In this document: in pieces, positions 43,420-51,125 of the stretch
Position numbering within the stretch: the stretch's first letter is position 1
Layout: the number at the start of each line of letters is the position of its first letter
Origin: an uncultured Eubacteriales bacterium
Lineage (GTDB): Bacteria > Bacillota > Clostridia > Christensenellales > Aristaeellaceae
Assembly: GCA_902765735.1 (NCBI GenBank)
Contig: CACXBB010000017.1
Location: 1-60,013, forward strand
Length of the DNA: 60,013 nt
Direction of reading: 5' to 3'
Program-made: the position numbers and the translations under genes
Notes under the pieces: model-generated
The model's input: only the letters and a program-made list of their open reading frames with translations
Told to the model about the DNA's origin: nothing
Databases searched by the model: none

Positions 43420-46400
43420 TTATTCCTCTTCGACGCCCTCGGTCTTGATCAGGAACTGCGTCATGGCGGTCCTGCCCTCGACGTTGCCGGCATAGGCGCC
43501 ATAGTCCCGCATCAGGTCGACCATGGCGTGCGCGCGGTCGGACACCGTTCCGAGGTCATTGTCCACGTAGTCGACGACCTTCTGGATCGCATCCTCATTG
43601 AAGGTCTCCAGGCCGTCCCTCAGCGATCCCATGCCCTCGTGGAGCTCCCTCGCGCCGTCCAGCAGGGCGCTCGCGCCCTCGTCGAGCTGGTGCGCGCCGT
43701 CGCTCAGGTCAAGCGCGCCCAGGTCCAGCTGTTCCGCGCCGTCCAGCAGGTCGCCCGCGCCGTCCAGCAGCGCCTGGGTGCCCTCCAGCAGGTCGCCGGT
43801 GCCGCCGCTCAATTGCTCCGCGCCGTCCACAAGGCTCACGGTGCCGTCGCTCAGCTGTTCCGCGCCGTCAAAGAGCTCATATGCGCCGCCGGCGAGCTGG
43901 CTCGTGCCCTCCTCCAGGTCGCCCGAGCCCTCGTCAAGCTGCTGCACGCCGCTGAGCAGGTCGCCCGAGCCGCTGTGGATGGTCCGCGCGCCGTCCGCTG
44001 CCTGGCCCACCGCCGCGGTGTAGTCCTGCACGCCGTCGTAGAATTCCTCCACGTCCGCCAGGTCCCGCTTCAGGTCGGCCAGCGTGGTGTAGGCCTCGCC
44101 GTCCTTGCCGTTTTCCTCCAGCGCGTCCGCCACCGCGTTCAGGTAGGCGGGCTTGTGCTTCTGGTCCTCGATGTTCTCCTCGATGATCCGCTTGACCTTG
44201 CCGGAGCACATCTGCTCGGAGATCGTGGAATCGATCAGCTTGCGCACCTTCTTGGTCTTCATCTGCTTCTTGACGTTTTCGTCGATCAGCGCCCTGACCA
44301 TGTCGGAGGCCATCTGCTTTTCGATCTCCGCCTCCACCATCTGCGTCACGGTGTCGCCGGCCATCTGCTTGGCGATCTCCGCGTCGATCTGGGCCTTCAC
44401 CGCGTCGGAGGCCATCTGCTTGTCCGTCTCCGCCGCGATCAACGCCTGGGTGTCCGGGGAGGCGAGCTGCTGCTGATAGGCCGCCTCGATCTGGGCCTTC
44501 ACCGCGTCGGAGGCCAGCTTGTCATCGACCAGCGCCTGGATCTGCGCCTCGTCCATGGCCTTCAGCGTCGCGCGGACCTGCTGCTCCACCTTCTGGCGGG
44601 CGCCGGCGGTCACCTTTTCCCGCACGATCCTCTCGCCCTCGGCCTGCGCCGCGGCGAGGTTGTCGGGATCCGCCATCTGCTCCCGGACCTTCTGCTCGAT
44701 GATCGGAGCCGCCTTCGCTTTGATCTCCGCCTGTACCGCGTCGGGCCGCATCTGCCTTTCCACCTCGGCGTTGATCTGGCTCTGCACCCCGGGGGACTGC
44801 ATCCGCTTATTCACCTCGGCGTCGATCAGCGCCTGCGTGTCGGCCTCCTCGGCATGCGCTACGAACAGCGACAGCAGCGCGATCTGCGCCTCGGGCGCCG
44901 GTTCGGGCGCGGGCTCCGGCGCGGGCTCCGGCGCGGGCGCCGGTTCAGGCGCGGGGGCAGGGGCCGGTTCCGGCGCGGGCGCGGGCGCCGGTTCGGGCGC
45001 GGGCGCGGGGGCTTCCGCCTTGGGGGGATCGGGCTTCTTCTCCTCCTTCGGCGGATCGGGCTTCTTCTCCTCCTTCGGCGGATCGGGCTTCTTCTCCTCG
45101 GCCTTTTTCTCCTCCTTCGGCGGATCGGCCTTTTTCTCCTCCTTGGGGGCCTCCTGCTTCTTCTCTTCCTTCTTCTCCTCAGCCTTCGGGGCCTCTTCCT
45201 TCTTCTCTTCCTTCTTCTCCTCGGCCTTGGGCGCTTCTTCCTTCTTCTCTTCCTTCTTTTCCTCGGCTTTGGGGGCCTCTTCCTTCTTTTCTTCCTGCTT
45301 TTCCTCGGCCTTGGGCGCTTCTTCCTTCTTTTCTTCCTGCTTTTCCTCAGCCTTCGGCGCTTCTTCCTTCTTTTCTTCCTGCTTTTCCTCAGCCTTCGGG
45401 GATTCTTCCTGTTTCTCTTCCGCCTTGGGGGCTTCGTCATTCACCGCCTCAGGCTGGCTGTCGCCGTCCGCTTCGACCGGCTTTTCTCCGGCCTCTCCAT
45501 CCTCGGCCGACGGTTCATCGGCCGTCCCTTCATCGCCGGTCTCGTCGGCGTTCGCGGCGGCTTCGGCGTCCTCGGGATTCTCGGCGTCCTCGGCGTCCTC
45601 GGCGTCCTCCGGTGCCTGAGCGTCCCCGGCATCCTCGGCATCCTCGGGCGACTGCACATCCCCGGCATCCTCAGCGGACTCATCGTCCGCCTCGGGAATC
45701 TCCTCCTCGGGCACCTCCATCGCCTCGGGCAGCGGCATGGCCTCGGGGTTGGTGCCTTGGTTCGCAAACTCCGCCTCGACGGCAGCGCGCACCTGGGCCT
45801 CCACGTCGGCGGTCACCTTTTTGCGCACCTCCGCCTCCACGGCGGCGGTCACCTGCGGGATCACGGCGGCCTCCACCTCGGCGCGCACGGTCTGCTCAAA
45901 CTGCTGCATGAGCTGCGCCTGCACCTCGGGGAATTGCATCTGCTTCTCAACCTCGGCGTCGACCATGGCCTGCACCTCGGGGGACTGCATCTGCTTGTCC
46001 ACCTCGGCGGCGATGGCGTCGTCATCGGGGTTGCGCACGGCGACCTCCACCTTCTTGCGGGCGGCGGCCTCCACCTCGGCGCGCACGTGCTTGAGGATCT
46101 CGGCGTTGACCTTCTCCCGCGCGCCCTCCTCGACCTTCTGGCGCACCAGCTCGGCGGCCCCGGCCTCCACCTTTTCGCGGACCTGCTGGAGGGCGACCTT
46201 CTTCACCTCGGCGCGGACCTTCTTCTTCGCGCCCTCGTGGACCAGGCTCACCACCTGGTTGTACACCGCGTCCTCGACCTTCTTGCGCAGCTGGGCGTTG
46301 GCCTGCTCATAGACGTAGTCCTCCACGTTGTCCAGCAGCTCCCGCTCCAGCCGGGCGATCTCGACCTCGTAGTTGTCGATGGTCAGGGTATGCAGCTTGA

Positions 46401-47721
46401 TGTGCAGCTTGGAGAAGTCCTTCTCCTTGTCCTCCAGGCCGTCGTTGGCCTTGTCGATGAACGCCTCAAAGATTTGCCTTGCGCCGTCCACCAGCGATTC
46501 GCTGTTGCTGTCGATCTCGGTCAAGCCCTCGGTGAGGGTGCCGATCCCCTCGTCCAGCTGGGCCGCGCCCTCCGCCAGCTCGGAGGTGCCCTCATGCAGC
46601 GTCGCCGCACCCTCGGCCAGCGCGTTTGCGCCGTCGCTCAACTGGTCCGTGCCCTCCCTGAGATCGGACGCGCCGTCGCTCAATGTCGCCGCGCCTTCGG
46701 TCAGCGCGTTTGCGCCGTCGTCCAGCTGCGCCGCGCCGTCCTTCAGGTCCGACACGCCGTCGTTCAGCTGCCGCGCGCCGTCGTAGAGGGCGCTCGTGCC
46801 GTCGTGCAGCTGATCCGCGCCCTCCGCCAGCGCGTTTGCGCCGTCGCTCAGTGTCGCCGCGCCCTCCGCCAGCGCCTCGGAGCCGTCGGTGAGCTGCACC
46901 GCACCGTCCAGCAGCAGGGTGATGGCGTCGTCCAGATCGTCCGCCATGCCGCCCAGGTCGATGTCGATGCCGGTCTCGTCGTTGATGCTCTCCAGCACGT
47001 AGCTGGTGGCGATGGTATATGTACCGTAGAACGAGAAGTCCTTCACGTCCGCCGTGATGGTGGCGGAATCGGGGATCTCGATGTCGATGTCGTCGTATTC
47101 GTCCAGGTGCAGCGCCTCATACGCGCCGGGCATGCCCAGGCACACCACCGCGCGGAAGTTGCCGGCGTCCACCACCCGGCCGTGGGTGACCTCGATGTTG
47201 TCAAACACCTCTTCGTCCACCCGCATCACGGTGGCCATCAGGAAGGGGACGGGCATGGTCTCGGTGCCGCCGTTGACCGTCACCTCTTCGGAACGGAGGG
47301 CCTCGTAGTTGATCTTGATCTCCAGCCGCCCGCTCTTGCCCGCCAGTTCGGCAAGCGTGACGGGCTTGCCGTCCAGCCTGTAGCTGAGATGGACGCTCAC
47401 CGGCAGCGGCGCGTCGGTGGTGCCCTCATAGTGGACATCCTTCCCGCCGGCGTCCCAGATGATCTTTCCATCCTCGACGGCATAGGTCAGATCGTCGTTG
47501 GTGCACTCGATGTCCCGGAGGATGCTGACATCCTCCAGCCTGTCCAGCTTGTCCGGGTTGTAGAGCCGTTCGCTGACGGTGATGCTCTCGGGCCTGCCCT
47601 CGGCGTCCGCCAGGACGTAGACCGTCTCCTTTTTATCCTCCGCGAACGCCGTCAGAACCGAGCCGCAGATCATCAGCGCCGCCAGACAGACAGCAATGCA
47701 GCGCACAAACCTTTTTTTCAT
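43420..47721 (-). CDS. Very large secreted heptad-repeat and coiled-coil protein (YhgE/Pip-like N-terminal domain)
   Basis: 1433 residues from ATG 47721, chosen for GGAGG upstream and a normal signal peptide (1-28, ends AFA). Residues 30-250 are the domain found before Leu-heptads in YhgE/Pip-type proteins (VYVLADAEGRPESITVSERL). Then L-x-D/E-G-A heptads (about 255-410), long charged helices with KQMQSPEVQ-type repeats (to about 660), an acidic/Pro stretch, seven or more KAEEKQEEKKEEAP units, an AP/EP stretch, more 18-residue MASDAVKAQIDAEI helices, and C-terminal heptads (about 1250-1380). No membrane span after the signal is seen. It probably works outside the membrane with the MMPL exporter next door. 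Confidence 0.85.
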   Translation of the reverse strand: MKKRFVRCIAVCLAALMICGSVLTAFAEDKKETVYVLADAEGRPESITVSERLYNPDKLDRLEDVSILRDIECTNDDLTYAVEDGKIIWDAGGKDVHYEGTTDAPLPVSVHLSYRLDGKPVTLAELAGKSGRLEIKINYEALRSEEVTVNGGTETMPVPFLMATVMRVDEEVFDNIEVTHGRVVDAGNFRAVVCLGMPGAYEALHLDEYDDIDIEIPDSATITADVKDFSFYGTYTIATSYVLESINDETGIDIDLGGMADDLDDAITLLLDGAVQLTDGSEALAEGAATLSDGANALAEGADQLHDGTSALYDGARQLNDGVSDLKDGAAQLDDGANALTEGAATLSDGASDLREGTDQLSDGANALAEGAATLHEGTSELAEGAAQLDEGIGTLTEGLTEIDSNSESLVDGARQIFEAFIDKANDGLEDKEKDFSKLHIKLHTLTIDNYEVEIARLERELLDNVEDYVYEQANAQLRKKVEDAVYNQVVSLVHEGAKKKVRAEVKKVALQQVREKVEAGAAELVRQKVEEGAREKVNAEILKHVRAEVEAAARKKVEVAVRNPDDDAIAAEVDKQMQSPEVQAMVDAEVEKQMQFPEVQAQLMQQFEQTVRAEVEAAVIPQVTAAVEAEVRKKVTADVEAQVRAAVEAEFANQGTNPEAMPLPEAMEVPEEEIPEADDESAEDAGDVQSPEDAEDAGDAQAPEDAEDAEDAENPEDAEAAANADETGDEGTADEPSAEDGEAGEKPVEADGDSQPEAVNDEAPKAEEKQEESPKAEEKQEEKKEEAPKAEEKQEEKKEEAPKAEEKQEEKKEEAPKAEEKKEEKKEEAPKAEEKKEEKKEEAPKAEEKKEEKKQEAPKEEKKADPPKEEKKAEEKKPDPPKEEKKPDPPKEEKKPDPPKAEAPAPAPEPAPAPAPEPAPAPAPEPAPAPEPAPEPAPEPAPEAQIALLSLFVAHAEEADTQALIDAEVNKRMQSPGVQSQINAEVERQMRPDAVQAEIKAKAAPIIEQKVREQMADPDNLAAAQAEGERIVREKVTAGARQKVEQQVRATLKAMDEAQIQALVDDKLASDAVKAQIEAAYQQQLASPDTQALIAAETDKQMASDAVKAQIDAEIAKQMAGDTVTQMVEAEIEKQMASDMVRALIDENVKKQMKTKKVRKLIDSTISEQMCSGKVKRIIEENIEDQKHKPAYLNAVADALEENGKDGEAYTTLADLKRDLADVEEFYDGVQDYTAAVGQAADGARTIHSGSGDLLSGVQQLDEGSGDLEEGTSQLAGGAYELFDGAEQLSDGTVSLVDGAEQLSGGTGDLLEGTQALLDGAGDLLDGAEQLDLGALDLSDGAHQLDEGASALLDGARELHEGMGSLRDGLETFNEDAIQKVVDYVDNDLGTVSDRAHAMVDLMRDYGAYAGNVEGRTAMTQFLIKTEGVEEE
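44960..45420 (-). repeat. Coding repeats: KAEEKxEEKKEEAP and AP-rich spacers
   Basis: About six 42-45-base units (45140-45420) encode Lys/Glu/Pro repeats, followed by DPPKEEKK units and an Ala-Pro-Glu run (44890-45010). Rigid, charged spacers of the 1433-residue protein. Confidence 0.85.
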
Positions 47722-47737
47722 GATTTCCGGCCTCCGT

Positions 47738-48313
47738 TTATTGATATAATCCGTCATCGGGCTGCTGATGCGCAATGATCTTGATGGCGCACAGCGCCAC
47801 GCAGAGGTTCAGTATGCCCTCGGCGATCAGCGACGTGCTCAGCAGCTGAACCAGCATCCTGCCGCTCTGGGCGGGCGCGGCCACCATCCATATCCCGGCC
47901 AGGCCCGTGAGCACGGCGAGGGCCAGTATCAGCCACCAGGTGTGGAGGCCGAAGCGCCTGGCGTCCAGCGCCGTCTGAATTTTGAACAGGCCGTCGGTGA
48001 TGATCTCTATCCCCAGCGTCAGGCACACGATGTTCAGCGCCCAGCCGGGCTTCAATACGATCAGCAGCCCCAGCGCCGCCGTGAGAATGCCCAGTGCCAG
48101 GTCGTGCTGAAAGGCCAGCCGGTAGAGGTCCTTTGAATAGAACCCGATGATCCTCACGATGCCGAACACGATGAGCATGATGCCCACCAGACGGGCCACC
48201 ACATCGGCGGAAAAGCCCGGCCGGGAGATCATCGCGATGCCCACCAGGCAGAACAGCGCCGAGAGGGCCATGTAGCCCAGCTTCGCGGCCCTGATGATTC
48301 TTGTGGATCGCAT
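47738..48313 (-). CDS. HdeD/DUF308-family membrane protein
   Basis: 191 residues from ATG 48313 (AGGAGG nine bases before). Six TM helices in pairs, with family phrases LVGIMLIVFGIVRIIGF, DLALGILTAALGLLIVLKPG, TLGIEIITDGLFKIQ and LTGLAGIWMV. HdeD of E. coli aids acid resistance; in Bacillota the role is open. It ends 16 bases before the heptad protein, so the order is DUF308-heptad protein-MMPL on one transcript. Confidence 0.88.
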   Translation of the reverse strand: MRSTRIIRAAKLGYMALSALFCLVGIAMISRPGFSADVVARLVGIMLIVFGIVRIIGFYSKDLYRLAFQHDLALGILTAALGLLIVLKPGWALNIVCLTLGIEIITDGLFKIQTALDARRFGLHTWWLILALAVLTGLAGIWMVAAPAQSGRMLVQLLSTSLIAEGILNLCVALCAIKIIAHQQPDDGLYQ

Positions 48314-48335
48314 GCCTTGTTCCTCCTGTTGCACG

Positions 48336-48409
48336 GTAGGGACGCCATTCATGGCGTCCGCCCTGTGCGTTTCGATACCCGCGGACGCCATGAATGGCGT
48401 CCCTACTGC
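48336..48409. repeat. Inverted pair of GGACGCCATTCATGGCGTCC palindromes
   Basis: Arms 48337-48361 and 48381-48406 (TAGGGACGCCATTCATGGCG...) are exact inverted copies, and each arm is itself palindromic, with a 20-base centre. It lies between two genes on the same strand and may separate their transcripts. Confidence 0.8.
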
Positions 48410-48413
48410 CTGA

Positions 48414-49115
48414 TTAATCGTCCAGGTCCTCCATGGTGTAGGCGACGGCCTGGGCGGAGGCGATCTCCTGCTGGGCGTCCTCCAAAGCGTCGGTGATGTC
48501 GGACTTGATCAGCGAACGCTGCATGAAGCTGTTGCCGGCGGCAAGGCCGATGTTCTTGGCGGCGTCGCCGGTGACGTAGAGCAGCTTGCCGTCCGCGTCG
48601 AAGGCGGCGGAGGCGACGATGATGTCAAACACGCTCTCGGCGCCGTCGTTGGTCACGGTGGCCCGCAGCACGTTCTCGTTTTCGTCCTCGTCTTCCTTTA
48701 AGTATTCCGCCGTGGCGGTCAGGGGGCGGGCCGCCTGGTCGTCATTCACCTTGGAGGTGATGGTCAGGTTGTAGTGATCGATCTCCTCCTTGCTGTCGAT
48801 GTCCTTCACGTCCTTGCTGATCGCCAGCCAGCCGGTCTGGCCGGCCTCCAGCACTTCGGGATACAGCTTGTACTTCGAGGTGGACTCGATGGTCACGTCG
48901 GAGGGGTCCTGAATCTCGAACAGCAGGTCGTTGACGGAGACGGGCTTGTCGCCGGTGTTGCTGACCGTTGCGAAATAGTACACGCGATAATCGTCGGAAT
49001 GGGAGACCACGTACCAGGTCTGATCGGTGGTTTCAATGGCGCCGGACGCGCAGGCGGGCAGTACGCCGCAGACCAGGAGCATCAGAGCTGCAATCAGGGA
49101 AATCGTGCGTTTCAT
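48414..49115 (-). CDS. Exported protein, possible lipoprotein, function unknown
   Basis: 233 residues. Signal peptide 1-22 ends LPAC, a plausible lipobox, with ACASG as an alternative signal peptidase I site. The mature part has a beta-rich layout of two FxLYD-like halves: VVSHSDDYRVYYFATVSNTGDKPVSV and NVLRATVTNDGAESVFDIIVASAAFDADGKLL (quoted in pieces), a pattern in which unstructured gut-Clostridia proteins sense or bind surface ligands. This family link is tentative. ATG 49115 follows AAGGAGG. Confidence 0.78.
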   Translation of the reverse strand: MKRTISLIAALMLLVCGVLPACASGAIETTDQTWYVVSHSDDYRVYYFATVSNTGDKPVSVNDLLFEIQDPSDVTIESTSKYKLYPEVLEAGQTGWLAISKDVKDIDSKEEIDHYNLTITSKVNDDQAARPLTATAEYLKEDEDENENVLRATVTNDGAESVFDIIVASAAFDADGKLLYVTGDAAKNIGLAAGNSFMQRSLIKSDITDALEDAQQEIASAQAVAYTMEDLDD

Positions 49116-49162
49116 GTTGAAAATCCTCCTTGAAAATGTGTATTGGTCGATCGCATACCCTT

Positions 49163-49190
49163 ATTCTACCCTTTTTGCCCGCCGGGTCAA
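49163..49190 (-). promoter_or_regulatory. Promoter of the 49115 gene
   Basis: Minus-strand TTGACC (49185-49190), 16 bases, TAGAAT (49163-49168). Confidence 0.65.
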
Positions 49191-49212
49191 TGGACAAAAC
49201 CGGCCCGGTGCC

Positions 49213-49258
49213 CAAAAAAATAATATCGTAACCATTCGCCCTGCGGGCAAATGATTAC
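49213..49258 (-). terminator. Terminator after the GGDEF pseudogene
   Basis: Fourteen base pairs (GTAATCATTTGCCC / GGGCGAATGGTTAC on the minus strand, with G-U pairs), then GATATTATTTTTTT. Confidence 0.8.
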
Positions 49259-49275
49259 GAAATGCGGTTTTGCGG

Positions 49276-49725
49276 CTATGTCCCCGGCCTGCGCCGGTCC
49301 CTGCCGCTTTCCCGGTAATGGAGCGCCTTCGCCTCATACATCTTTCGGTCCGCCATGCGCCGGATATCGGTGATGCCGCTTGGGTGATCCCCGCAGCACA
49401 CGCATCCATACGCCGCGCTCAACGTCAGGCCGTTGTATTCCGACCACTGCGCCATGCGCCTCTCATACTCGCCGAGGCGCGCCTCCAGCGCGTCCTTTCG
49501 CGCATGGATCAGCGCCACAAACTCATCGCCGCCGATCCTGTACATCTTTCCCATGCGGTACGTCCCGATATACTGTCCGAACAGCGGCGGGTTGACGAGC
49601 GTATACACCAGCATGAATATCTCCAGGGCGCACACGATGGCCAGCGCCACCATCGACGTAGACCATTAGGAGTTGTAAATGCCCATGAGAATCCTGTTTT
49701 TTCTGGCCGCGTCCTGTTTGAGCAT
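49276..49725 (-). pseudogene. Broken diguanylate cyclase gene (in-frame stop and internal deletion)
   Basis: From ATG 49725, behind GGGGAGG, the frame reads MLKQDAARKNRILMGIYNS, then TAA, then continues in the same frame as VALAIVCALEIFMLVYTLVNPP (in part). After only about 35 more residues it jumps to MYRIGGDEFVALIHARK and a normal GGDEF end. The missing part is most of the membrane domain and the first half of the GGDEF domain (D-LTGLxNR and the D-x-D-xF-K motif). The stop removes the start, and the deletion removes catalytic residues, so it is a remnant. An ATG at 49653 could still yield a 125-residue fragment. Confidence 0.8.
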
Positions 49726-49790
49726 GGTATTCCTCCCCGGCAGTCGTATCTTAATCCAAATTCATTGAAGGCATTGCGCCTATGCCCGCG

Positions 49791-50234
49791 TCAGCGCCGC
49801 TTCACCGTCTCCCTGGCCGCGCTGATCTTGTCGGCTATGCACACGATCCAGCCCTCTCTGGTCCTCGGCGGGACCGGCACGACGGGAAACATGTGGTGGC
49901 CGATGATGTCCGCCTCGATGTCGTTGATATCGTAGTCCCGCCGCGCGTTTTCGAGCGCCATGCGCGCGTGGTGCAGGGCGTGGTTCGGCCTGCGCCTGTC
50001 CTTCACGTGCCAGTCATAGAGGAAGTAGTCGTGAAGCAGCGCGCCGCGCACCAGGGATTTACAGTCCGTATGGCCCGGCATGCGCCCGGCAATGCGCAGA
50101 GACAGCGCCGCGACGCTGAGGCTGTGCGCGTAAACGCTGTATCGGCCGTGCTGGGTGAAGCGCTTGAGCCGTGAGAGTTTGCCCCCGGCGTCGAGCTCGG
50201 CGAGGGTGTCCCGCAACAGTTGATCGTTGTCCAT
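49791..50234 (-). CDS. HD-domain phosphohydrolase
   Basis: 147 residues from ATG 50234; a longer frame to 50294 is ruled out since the -10 box at 50283-50288 lies in it. The HD metal-site residues are visible: HSLSVAALSLRIA (His), GALLHDYFLYDW (HD) and the later IIGHHMFPVVP; the last metal ligand D is in CIADKISAA. HD enzymes of this size act on nucleotides or nucleic acids; the substrate is not known. It stands alone, divergent from the TrkA-C gene. Confidence 0.87.
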   Translation of the reverse strand: MDNDQLLRDTLAELDAGGKLSRLKRFTQHGRYSVYAHSLSVAALSLRIAGRMPGHTDCKSLVRGALLHDYFLYDWHVKDRRRPNHALHHARMALENARRDYDINDIEADIIGHHMFPVVPVPPRTREGWIVCIADKISAARETVKRR

Positions 50235-50282
50235 CGTTCGTTTTATTCGTCCATCAGGCGGCGGGTCGTCCATCTGCCTGCT

Positions 50283-50311
50283 ATTATAATACACGCCGCC
50301 GGCGCGGGCAA
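50283..50311 (-). promoter_or_regulatory. Promoter of the HD-domain gene
   Basis: Minus-strand TTGCCC (50306-50311), 17 bases, TATAAT (50283-50288), the same hexamers as for the 41-residue gene. Confidence 0.65.
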
Positions 50312-50324
50312 GGGCTGTTTTTGG

Positions 50325-50353
50325 TTGCCGCCACGATTCAGTTGTGGTAAAAT
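50325..50353 (+). promoter_or_regulatory. Promoter of the TrkA-C membrane protein gene
   Basis: TTGCCG (50325-50330), 17 bases, TAAAAT (50348-50353). TGTGGTAAAATAG around the -10 recurs upstream of the cyclase at 53318. Confidence 0.65.
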
Positions 50354-50405
50354 AGCCTCATGGCCGGGTCGTCGCCGCAATACCATCGGATTCGGGGTTG
50401 ATACC

Positions 50406-51116
50406 ATGAACGTCATTTTCGCCTTCACCCAATTCTCCGTGATCATACTGATCTACTGGGTCATCTCGGAGTTTTTCACGGTGCTGTTCCGCTTTACCGG
50501 CGTGCCGGATGAAAAGGCGCGGTTCCAGGTGGTCTCGCTGCTGACGGGCAGCGGCTACACGACGCGGGAGAGCGAGCTGTTCGTCTCCACCAAATCCAGG
50601 CGTCGGCTGGCGCGGATCATCATGCTGTTCGGCTATGTGTTCAACATAACGTTCATCTCCGCGCTGATCAATGTCTTTATCACGTTGAAGGCGTCGGAAC
50701 GGACCCTCCACCACATCATCGGGCAGATCATACCGCTCATCGCCGTGGCGATCATCTTCCTGTTCATGCGCATGCCGCGCATCCACACCTGGGGCGAAAA
50801 CCTGCTGGAAGCGCTGGTCGGCAGATTGATGAACAGCGGAAACGGAAACAGCGCCTTCCTGCTGGACTATATCGGGGATGAGAGCATCGTCCATGTCGTC
50901 CTGAATCATGTGCCGGAGGGATACGCGGGCAAGCGGCTGGCGGATACGGGCATCAAGGCCGAGCACAACATACTGGTCATGCTGGTTGACCGCGACAAAA
51001 CCGTCCCGGCCACGGCGGACACCGTGTTCAAGGCCGGGGACAAGCTGACCGTGTTCGGAAACTACGCGACGATATGCCGTGTGTTCGAGGCCCAGGAGAG
51101 GGTCGAGGCGGAATGA
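50406..51116 (+). CDS. Membrane protein with TrkA-C (RCK_C) domain
   Basis: 236 residues from ATG 50406; the ribosome site is weak. Three TM helices: about 8-30, 74-96 and 106-122. Between the first two is SLLTGSGYTTRESELF. The C-terminal 80 residues (about 155-232) are a TrkA-C domain: GYAGKRLADTGIKAEHNILVMLVDRDK and FKAGDKLTVFGNY (in pieces). TrkA-C domains gate K+ or other ion transporters and bind cyclic-di-AMP in several Bacillota. No pore or RCK_N domain is present, so it may be an accessory or sensor protein. Confidence 0.85.
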   Translation: MNVIFAFTQFSVIILIYWVISEFFTVLFRFTGVPDEKARFQVVSLLTGSGYTTRESELFVSTKSRRRLARIIMLFGYVFNITFISALINVFITLKASERTLHHIIGQIIPLIAVAIIFLFMRMPRIHTWGENLLEALVGRLMNSGNGNSAFLLDYIGDESIVHVVLNHVPEGYAGKRLADTGIKAEHNILVMLVDRDKTVPATADTVFKAGDKLTVFGNYATICRVFEAQERVEAE

Positions 51117-51125
51117 GGCGGCCGG

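Noticed and set aside
43528-47778. A 1400-residue open frame on the plus strand opposite the heptad protein
   Set aside because: Its composition (runs of L, R, H, V) is that of the reverse complement of GC-rich repeats; the minus-strand frame has a signal peptide, a recognised domain and a ribosome site.
49276-49653. Intact small GGDEF protein
   Set aside because: The frame lacks the first half of the GGDEF domain and an in-frame stop separates it from its proper start and ribosome site.
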